Positions 8,892 to 16,325 of a stretch of DNA of 20,221 bases are shown piece after piece. The first letter of the stretch is position 1, and every line of letters starts with the position of its first letter. The notes beneath the pieces were generated by a model. It was not told the DNA's origin. It saw nothing but the letters and a program-made list of their open reading frames with translations, and made no database searches. Where the stretch lies: assembly GCA_043381765.1 (NCBI GenBank), contig JBHJMP010001250.1:1-20221 (forward strand), read 5' to 3'. Position numbers and translations under genes: made by a program. The stretch comes from Collodictyon triciliatum. Lineage: Eukaryota; CRuMs.

Positions 8892-11047
8892 TCAAATAAA
8901 CACCAAGTTGTCATCATCGCCAGGCCCAAGCAGATCAACAAGCCCATCCAACATCTTATGCTGATTTTCGTAGTTGTCGGTATTATTCTCGAGAGAAGCA
9001 AGGAGCATCAGGTACTGTCCCATTAGTTGCTTTTGTCTATTCAATGGAAATAGTATCAATTCAAACCCCCTGATATAAAATATTAACTCATCAGAATGAG
9101 AAAGGATTTACAAGCATTTGATTACTTGTGGGGAATGTAATCCTCAGGGTAGTGGTCATCAACGTTCTTGGGCTCTCCCTTTTCATTCAACATGTTTTTT
9201 CGGGTGTTTCCTCGGGCCGCTGCTGCTTTTTCTTCCTCCACCTAGGCAATCCATCCAAAAAGTTTATTAAATTAAACATGTGAGTTATGCCAATCCATCA
9301 AAAGGGGGTTTACATATTCCAAAGATTCTGGCCACTTACTTGAAGAGCCCTTTCTTTCTTATCCCTCTTTTTCATATGTGATTGCGATGCTTGCAAATTG
9401 TTTACAATCACAGCAATGAACAGATTGATAAAGATGAACGTCTCCATAACAATAAAGGTAATCAAGTACACAATCTACATCGTTTGTTTCATCAACATCA
9501 TTATTCTCAGATTATTTCACAATGATTGGGAGGCGGTTAATTGAAAGAATTACTATGGTTGGGTCATTTTCGCTCGTGTCTCGGTAGATCTATATCAAGA
9601 TATTGTCAACAGTCGCACTAACCTGTTTACAAAAACAAGTAGAATAAATTATCCTACATAAAACCATACCTTGAACCAATCGTCTAGTGAAACGACAGTA
9701 AACAAAGTGAAAATTGATATCCACATGGAGCCGAACTTCTCCGGGTCTATTTCTCCGTAAAGAGTTTTTCCAATAATTGCAAAAACAACTGTTTTTTTTA
9801 TTTCTTAAGAGTCAAGGGAATACTTACATCATGTACCAACCGAATAACGAGCAACAAAATACGAACTATGTATTCATAGATGTCTTTGGATACACAACAC
9901 CAGAAATAGGAGCATGACGATGCTCCCAAGAGCTGGTATGGACTTCAATAATGTGCTCACGATGATTTGAAGATTCTTCAAGAAGCTTACAGCTCGAAGT
10001 GCTCTTAAACCTCTAATTGCACGCACAGCACGAAAAACTCTCAGCAATCGGAAGATTTTTGGGTTGAAAGTGGCTGCAGAAGCGATAGCGAATTTAATCC
10101 AATCGATGAAACTGGTGCACACGATGAAAAAATCTGCATTTAAGATTATCTTGTAAAGAGTCGCAAAATGGTATTATCATCAAGTCATAGTTCCTTTTCA
10201 ATATTACAGGGAATACAGCTGCGTAGATTGGTTCTTTACCAAATGTATTCCATCCGCTGTGGAAGTAATTCGATCGAAAAACAAATGCCTTCATCAAAAA
10301 TTCGCTCACATAAATACCCAAGAATACATTGTCGATGAGCGACAGATACCATCCTGTGGAGGAGTGGAAATTTTTTAGATTATAATTTTTGAGATGTAAA
10401 GACAGATAGCATAAACTGAATTGAATTAAATGAACAAATCTAAATTCATAATATTATCCTAATATATATATTTCGCCAATAAATCTCCATTTCCATCGTA
10501 CAAATTATACCAGCTTTCATAGATATTGATTTATCGGATTGAACAGCAACGATAATCGTATTCAAGAAAATAACAAATAGAATACTATTTCCGAAAAACT
10601 TGGACTCTACCACCTTTGAAAAAGATTCCTTTTGATAGATCTTCAAATACAGTTTAACATAAAATGATGGCCATGAAATATAAACATTCTAATCAAGCGT
10701 TGATATTCCATACTTTGAGCATGTACTGCCTGATCGGTGACCATTGCATCAGCATGCGTTTCTTTCGAGCGGCGGCCAAACTTCTGTGATGAGTCATTCA
10801 TATAATCTTACATCCAGTTTGATAACAACAACGCAGTACTGAATCGCTATGATCTTTAAAAAAGAAAATCTAAAGAAAAACAAACCCGTGCGTCTGCGAC
10901 TTTAATGCGCTTGGCAGAGAATCGGAAGTTGTCGTCATCGAAGTAGGGTAGGAAGAGGATGACTTCGAAACGCTTTCTGAATCAGTGATGGAGCGTGATT
11001 CAGTGTCGCTCTCAGAGACAATCGAATGACTATCATCCTCGGCGGAG
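8892..11047 (-). CDS. Single-domain voltage-gated cation channel (CatSper/EukCat-like), partial 5'
   Basis: Ion channel of the six-helix type; such channels carry calcium or sodium, and CatSper members sit in the flagellar membrane. Traced exons: 11047-10886 (Ser/Asp-rich N-terminus), one from 10783 with uncertain end, S1 exon to 10511 (FGNSILFVIFLNTIIVAVQS), 10353-10240 (S2: LIDNVFLGIYVSEFLMKAF), 10133-9894 (S3-S5), 9788-9670 (pore), 9589-9554 (36 nt), 9474-9340 (S6: ETFIFINLFIAVIVNNLQ), 9241-9126 (basic/acidic linker), 9036-8892 (C-terminal helix YLMLLASLENN, stop). S4 contains FRLLRVFRAVRAIRGLRALR, with seven arginines at three-residue spacing. The pore motif TVVSLDDW resembles the CatSper TxDxW filter. 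The joint WNTF/DFFIV spans a splice, as expected for S2-S3. Only one channel domain is present, so a four-domain Nav/Cav is unlikely. The start codon is not found. The joint between the N-terminal exons and S1 is ambiguous (10689-10783). Confidence 0.88.
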
Positions 11048-11355
11048 CTGTAGGGAATGAATAGAGGTAATTGTAATAGAAAGCAGATGAGTTGTTTTCA
11101 TTTACGTATTGATTGATATATTTTTTTTATTTATGCGAAATAATCGGTGTTTGTCGATTGATATTCCTCATATTAGAGGTCATATAATTAATTATTTTTT
11201 TTGGAAGTTTACGATGCCATTTTAAATATTCGATATTAAGAGGCAGAGCCTGAATATGCTTGATGGAAAACAAGCAAGTATTATTTACTCCGGCCTCCTT
11301 TATTTACTATTGCCTTCTCCTTTTATTTTAGGAGCTTCTAACAGACGGATAAAGG
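11048..11355. other. Spacer before the assembly gap
   Basis: AT-rich. It should contain the missing 5' exon or promoter of the channel gene. A short minus-strand frame at the gap edge (reading LLEAPKIKGEGNSK then stop, about 11344-11300) could be the end of something lying in the gap, but cannot be assigned. Confidence 0.3.
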
Positions 11356-11931
11356 NNNNNNNNNNNNNNNNNNNNNNNNNNNNNNNNNNNNNNNNNNNNN
11401 NNNNNNNNNNNNNNNNNNNNNNNNNNNNNNNNNNNNNNNNNNNNNNNNNNNNNNNNNNNNNNNNNNNNNNNNNNNNNNNNNNNNNNNNNNNNNNNNNNNN
11501 NNNNNNNNNNNNNNNNNNNNNNNNNNNNNNNNNNNNNNNNNNNNNNNNNNNNNNNNNNNNNNNNNNNNNNNNNNNNNNNNNNNNNNNNNNNNNNNNNNNN
11601 NNNNNNNNNNNNNNNNNNNNNNNNNNNNNNNNNNNNNNNNNNNNNNNNNNNNNNNNNNNNNNNNNNNNNNNNNNNNNNNNNNNNNNNNNNNNNNNNNNNN
11701 NNNNNNNNNNNNNNNNNNNNNNNNNNNNNNNNNNNNNNNNNNNNNNNNNNNNNNNNNNNNNNNNNNNNNNNNNNNNNNNNNNNNNNNNNNNNNNNNNNNN
11801 NNNNNNNNNNNNNNNNNNNNNNNNNNNNNNNNNNNNNNNNNNNNNNNNNNNNNNNNNNNNNNNNNNNNNNNNNNNNNNNNNNNNNNNNNNNNNNNNNNNN
11901 NNNNNNNNNNNNNNNNNNNNNNNNNNNNNNN
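11356..11931. other. Assembly gap (576 N)
   Basis: A run of N from 11356 to 11931. Apparent open frames across it are meaningless. The real distance and content are unknown, and the flanks may not be truly adjacent. Confidence 0.99.
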
Positions 11932-12244
11932 TGGAGTTGTGACGTGAACACAAAGCGATTCGACAGAAGTAACGGAATCGTGGAAACAAGAAAAGAAACA
12001 TAAATCCCCGAAATGTCCAAAGATATGTGTCCCTTGTGAAATCGCAGCTAACATCTTCGGCAATAAACTGCTATCCCATATTAATAATCCGGCACATATA
12101 AATTCTTTGATAAAAGAAGCGTTGAACTCTTTGATTTTTTTATTCCATTCTTTTCGGTAAAGTCGGGCGTGTTTTCGTTGGGGCAAGCGCGCAGAATATC
12201 CCGGTTGTGCAACTGGATGTATAATCATGAATACCGTGCAGCGT
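11932..12244 (-). other. Open minus-strand frame running into the gap, unassigned
   Basis: The minus-strand frame is open from about 12235 to the gap and reads protein-like (for example RLYRKEWNKKIKEF and AGLLIWDSSLLPKMLAAIS). It could be a continuation of the leucine-rich-repeat gene through a short intron (GT at about 12251, AG at about 12215, phase-compatible), or the 3' part of a gene hidden in the gap. No domain is recognised. Confidence 0.3.
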
Positions 12245-13830
12245 TCAACAGAGATTGGACAGTGTGTTTCGAGAAATATCCAGGGACTCAATCCATGTCA
12301 CCAGCAGCAGACAAAGAGGAAACTCACGAAACTTTATATAATTGTATGCAATTTTAATGGTGGAAAAAATAAAGAAATCTATGGCCATCGCGTTATAATA
12401 GAATCAAAACTTTGTTATCGCTTAGGTTGATAATCTTCAGGTTTGTTAACTGGCCGACAGATTCTGGCACGCTCGATAACTTAAAGGGTAAAAACGATAT
12501 TTTAAAATAAAATAAAATAAAGTAGTTACTGCAAATATTTAGAATCCAAAATGGTGTTCTTGGTGGAATCAAAGTCATAACGTGACTTAAAGCCTACCGA
12601 GTTTCCTGATAAATCAAGAAATTCCAACCAAGGCATTTGCAGCAGAGCAGAAGGGATGATGTCGAACTGCAATTTTATCATTTACGAGAAATTAAGGTCC
12701 CGATGTGGTTAAACAAACCAGTCTGTTCGATTATAATAAGTGAGTAGTAAAAGGCATTGTCGACCCACTTTATTGTGACTTAAATTCAGTGTTCTAAGAT
12801 GTACCAAGGTAGCGAATGCTTCTGGCATAAAAGCAATCTAAACAGATGTAATTATCATCACCAAAACACCACAACAATGGAGGAGCTGGTGAATTTCTAT
12901 CATGATTCAATTACAAGTAGTGAATTGCGCATTAGATTAAGTAAACGACTTGGTTGAAAGACATGTCCAAGGACTCCAGCCTATCCCACATCCCGATGAA
13001 TGGTGTAATGTCTGCGGTAAAGTTAGCTATAGAAACATGGTCGTAGAGTTGAAGTGTATGCAAAGCATCCGAAACGCTACATTCTGACCATTCAGACTCT
13101 CCCGAGTTGGACCAACACGGCAGAGTTGTTATATCTTTCGGAGCCCGCCTAACGCTGATAAGACCATCACATTCGATGTACATATCTTGTAACTTGTGCA
13201 TGTGGGCGATTTCTGCAGGAAGTGCTTCAATCTATGTTTTATTCGGAAATACGAGAACAGATTAGAAAGAAAATGTATCTTATTCTTATATGCACGGTGC
13301 GTTACAGTCGAGTTCTCGTTTAAAGTTTAATACGATATCATAGCATCATATTCAAAGTCTACCATATTGAAGCAAATGTTCAGAGTCTCTAGATTACTGA
13401 GAAATGATATTGCAGGAGGTAAAAAGCTGAGTCGGTTGCCGTGGAGGTCGAGAACCGATAGTTTGACCAGCGATGACACCCCATCATCCAATATCGTCAG
13501 AGCGTTTTTTTGGAGCTGCAGTTCTGTGAGTGAGGTCAACAGGAAAACATCTTTTGGCAGGCGATCAAAGTTATTTCGTGATAAGGATAACGCTTTCAAC
13601 GAGGTTAAGAGCGAAAATCCAAAGGGCAAGTGAGTCAGCAAGTTTTTGCTTAGATACAAGACTCTGAGATTGGTCAAAAACGAGACGCAATGGGGCAAGC
13701 TTTTCATCGGCTCACGGTGTTGTGAAAGGTCCATATGGGTGCACTCCATTAGAGGAACCTTGGCAGGAAGTATCCATGGTTGACGCTCCTCTATTTCCTT
13801 GAGAGCGTTCGCTCCTTGGGGTGTTTCCAT
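12245..13830 (-). CDS. Leucine-rich-repeat protein with repeat-sized exons
   Basis: Cytoplasmic-type LRR protein of about 347 residues; such proteins are protein-binding scaffolds and the partner is unknown. Exons: 13830-13363, 13231-12950, 12837-12769, 12666-12598, 12479-12411, 12331-12245, all phase 0 with GT-AG borders. Exon 1 starts at ATG 13830 and gives about five 23-residue repeats, for example LTNLRVLYLSKNLLTHLP and LVKLSVLDLHGNRLSFLPP. Exon 2 continues (IEALPAEI), then carries a 50-60 residue insert rich in Ser, Glu and Trp before the repeats resume (LESLDMSFNQ). Exons 3-5 are each 69 nt, one repeat apiece (LRTLNLSHNK, LEFLDLSGNS, LKIINLSDNK). Exon 6 gives a last repeat (IESLDISRNT) and a TGA at 12247-12245. 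A short alternative intron there could extend the protein towards the gap. No signal peptide, membrane helix or extra domain is seen. Several flagellar proteins (axonemal LRR proteins) have this repeat type, but that link is not shown here. Confidence 0.88.
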
Positions 13831-13910
13831 TGATGGCCGTTCAGCTCAACCTTATTGTAATGCGTTTCTCGTATTATGTCCAATAAAGAAAAACAAGGGC
13901 CTGTAGTATT

Positions 13911-14408
13911 AAAAAAAAAAAAAGAGAGAGAGAGAGAAAGAAGAGAGAAAAGAAGAGGAAAAAGAAGAGGAAAAAGAAGAGGAAAAAGAAGAGGATAGAA
14001 ATAGAAAGAAAGAAAAAGAAAGAAAAGAAAGAAAAAGAAGAAAAAGAAAGAAAAAGAAAGAAAAAGAAAGAAAAGAAAGAAAAAGAAAGAAAAAGAAAGA
14101 AAAAGAAAAAGAAAGAAAAAGAAGAGGAAAAGAAGAGGAAAAGAAAGAAAAAGAAAGAAAAAGAAAGAAAAGAAGAGGATAGAAATAGAAAGAAAGAAAA
14201 GAAAGAAAAAGAAAAAGAAAAAGAAAGAAAAAGAAGAGGAAAAGAAAGAAAAAGAAAGAAAAGAAAGAAAAAGAAGAGGAAAAGAAAGAAAAAGAAAGAA
14301 AAGAAAGAAAAAGAAAGAAAAAGAAAGAAAAGAAAGAAAAAGAAAAAGAAAGAAAAAGAAAGAAAAAGAAAGAAAAAGGAAGAAAAAGAAAAAGAAAGAG
14401 ACAAAAAG
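13911..14408. repeat. Long homopurine (GAAA/GAAAAA) tract
   Basis: Nearly 500 nt of almost pure A/G on the plus strand, built from AAAAGAAAG-like units with GAGG variants. It follows directly upstream of the LRR gene start. The two minus-strand frames of about 180 codons over it encode only F/L/S and are artefacts. Confidence 0.95.
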
Positions 14409-14528
14409 GAAGTGGACATTGACCAGTCATATAACTACACACAACCTAGAGTTTTGCTGCAGGTGCTTGTCAGAACTTATTTATTTTTGTTCCGGCTGTC
14501 AAATCAAAACAAGACAAAACAACAACAA

Positions 14529-14529
<1 letters not shown>
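14409..14529. other. Short spacer between purine tract and poly(A)
   Basis: Unique sequence without a supported feature, ending in a small (AAC)n run that grades into the poly(A). Confidence 0.4.

Positions 14530-14602
<73 letters not shown>
14530..14602 (+). repeat. 73-nt poly(A) tract
   Basis: An uninterrupted run of A preceded by AACAACAACAAC. It could be a microsatellite expansion or the tail of an old retrotransposed sequence on the plus strand. No element body is recognisable on its left, so the first reading is simpler. Its true length in the genome is unreliable. Confidence 0.9.
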
Positions 14603-14604
<2 letters not shown>

Positions 14605-14791
14605 GTTTTAGAGGGAGCCGTGTGTGAGTGGAATTTGAACAAAAAAGAAAAAGAAGCAATGAACAATGAAGTAAAACGGGCTGCTTGGTGTTTTAATGTT
14701 GGAATGGCTAATCCGATGATTGAGTCAAAAAGAAAGAGGTTGCGTTTCTTATCCTGGCCGAAAAGGAGCTCTACGAGACATCACTTGGGGC

Positions 14792-15613
14792 TCAAGTCGA
14801 GGCTTCTGTGCGGTCGATTGGGACGCTGCGAATGGTGGGGTCATTGTTGCGCTTTTCTGCAGAGGCGGCCAAATCCAAAGTTACCGGTGTCTGCAGATAT
14901 CGGGTCTCGATGGCAAAGACAGACTGGAAGGCATTTACAAAGGCATTTCCCACACCCGCCTCGGCCCACGGAGCCTCAGATGAAGTCTCTGACTCACGGG
15001 TGCAGCTTTTGGAGAGTTCTTGCTCCACAGACGTGACTGGGCAGCCGTGAATCCCACAAGGGACGATGGCTTGAAAGTGAGAGACGGGCTCGATGGTGCG
15101 GTTGAGGGAGATGCCTTGCGATGTGACCCAGGAGGACACGTGAATGCCAACGAACCCGATTTTACGCATGTGCCCCTCGCCAGAAGGACGGCTTGCTTGC
15201 AGGTTAATCCACACTCCCGTGTGCTTGGGATGTCTCGTGGCCTGCGGCAATCCCAGTGCATCGCATGTGCGAATCAGAGTCTCTTCCAGGTCGTTCACGT
15301 ACCGCCGAAGATCGGCTCGCTTGAGCGCTTTCAGGTCAAGCAAAGGGTATGCCACGAGTTGGCCCGGGCCGTGATAAGTTACGTCTCCGCCTCGTGGGGC
15401 TGCCACAATCGGGATGCTGTGTCCATGAAGCGGATTCGTTTGCGTCTGTGCTCCTCGGCGCTGACCGTATGTGTACACCGGGTCGTGCTCCAGAAGCAGG
15501 AGGAGCGAGTGCCTTAATCCCCGCCTGAGTTGCTCCGTGTAGATTTTTTGCATCTGCTGAACCTGGTCGAAGCCGATGCGGCCCAGCCTCGCAACATAAA
15601 CTACCTCGCTCAT
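14792..15613 (-). CDS. LIPT2: Octanoyltransferase (LipB/LIPT2), lipoate synthesis
   Basis: Transfers octanoate from acyl-carrier protein to lipoyl-dependent proteins, the first step of lipoate assembly, normally mitochondrial (or plastidial). The 273-residue product carries the LipB signatures: APRGGDVTYHGPGQLVAYPL at about 85-105; HTGVWI; RKIGFVGIHVSSWV with the expected catalytic Lys; and IVPCGI with the expected catalytic Cys. I chose ATG 15613 (MSEVVYVARLGRIGF) because the family homology begins there. An upstream in-frame ATG at 15742 would add 43 Lys-rich residues of a kind unlike a typical targeting peptide, but cannot be excluded. After IVPCGI a C-terminal segment of about 100 residues ends TIRSVPIDRTEAST. 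The gene has no intron and is visibly GC-richer than its neighbours. The usually conserved His of the TSHG motif is Gln here (WVTSQGISLN). It is divergent from the kinase gene about 390 nt away. Confidence 0.93.
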   Translation of the reverse strand: MSEVVYVARLGRIGFDQVQQMQKIYTEQLRRGLRHSLLLLLEHDPVYTYGQRRGAQTQTNPLHGHSIPIVAAPRGGDVTYHGPGQLVAYPLLDLKALKRADLRRYVNDLEETLIRTCDALGLPQATRHPKHTGVWINLQASRPSGEGHMRKIGFVGIHVSSWVTSQGISLNRTIEPVSHFQAIVPCGIHGCPVTSVEQELSKSCTRESETSSEAPWAEAGVGNAFVNAFQSVFAIETRYLQTPVTLDLAASAEKRNNDPTIRSVPIDRTEAST

Positions 15614-15917
15614 GCTTGCGTCTGCCTGCAGGTGGGATGAAACTTTTACTGTGTGATCTGATCCTGTGCAGCTTTTTTTTTCTTTCCCTTTCTTTCCTTC
15701 CTTTCCTTTGGTCTTGTCTGGTCTCGTCTGCTTTCCCATCACACGCGCCCTGCAGATTCAGGCTTCTGTTTGCGGAACGTGGAGGATTGACTCCGCCCTT
15801 TTCCAGAATTGTAATTATTTCATTCATACCAAATCAATGACCAGACAACGGACTGTATCACAACCGAAATCACAAGAGAATCCCTTTTCGCCATTGATCA
15901 GAGTGCGGGCAAAGATC
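15614..15917. promoter_or_regulatory. Divergent intergenic region, octanoyltransferase/kinase
   Basis: About 390 nt separate the two start codons, so this stretch must contain both 5' UTRs and probably both promoters. A pyrimidine-rich run lies at about 15672-15712. No specific promoter element can be identified. Confidence 0.4.
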
Positions 15918-16008
15918 ATGGCGGATGTTTCAAGTTTGCGGCTGCCTGCTGGTGAGTCTGAGAGGCAACAACGAAAAACCTGACACATAACTCTATCCAC
16001 TAGAATGA
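15918..16008 (+). promoter_or_regulatory. Possible 5'-leader intron and uORF of the kinase gene
   Basis: An ATG at 15918 opens a short frame (MADVSSLRLPA). A strong donor (GTGAGT) lies at 15952 and an acceptor (CACTAG) ends at 16003. If this 52-nt intron is spliced, the frame ends at TGA 16006-16008, overlapping the kinase ATG (16005-16007) as ATGA. If it is not spliced, the frame stops at about 15981. Either way it would be an upstream ORF in the leader. Whether the transcript begins this far upstream is not known. Confidence 0.35.
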
Positions 16009-16226
16009 ACCGCTACAAGCTCGTCAAGCAGCTTGGTGATGGAACGTACGGCTCCGTCTCGAAAGCAACTAACAAGCAAACGGGCGAAGTGGTTTGAGCT
16101 TCTTTTTTTTTTTTTTTACTTGTCGTTCCTAGACCTATTGTTGCTACTTCTCTTGTCTGGTATGCACGGTAGTACACAGCCTATTTTATGTGTGATTACC
16201 CTGTGAAGTTGTACTTCAGTTTAGCA

Positions 16227-16325
<99 letters not shown>

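Noticed and set aside
11256-12291. Open frames of 228-317 codons crossing the gap
   Set aside because: Most of their length is N; only the flanks can be read.
13874-14442. Minus-strand frames of 177-181 codons
   Set aside because: Pure F/L/S translation of the homopurine tract in two frames at once.
14419-15517. Plus-strand frames of 165-205 codons across the octanoyltransferase gene
   Set aside because: They are antisense shadows of the GC-rich LipB/LIPT2 frame, which has the clear conserved motifs.
14530-15613. Octanoyltransferase as a processed retrocopy with the poly(A) as its tail
   Set aside because: The gene is on the minus strand, so a retro-tail would read as T on the plus strand; the tract is A on the plus strand and is 190 nt away.
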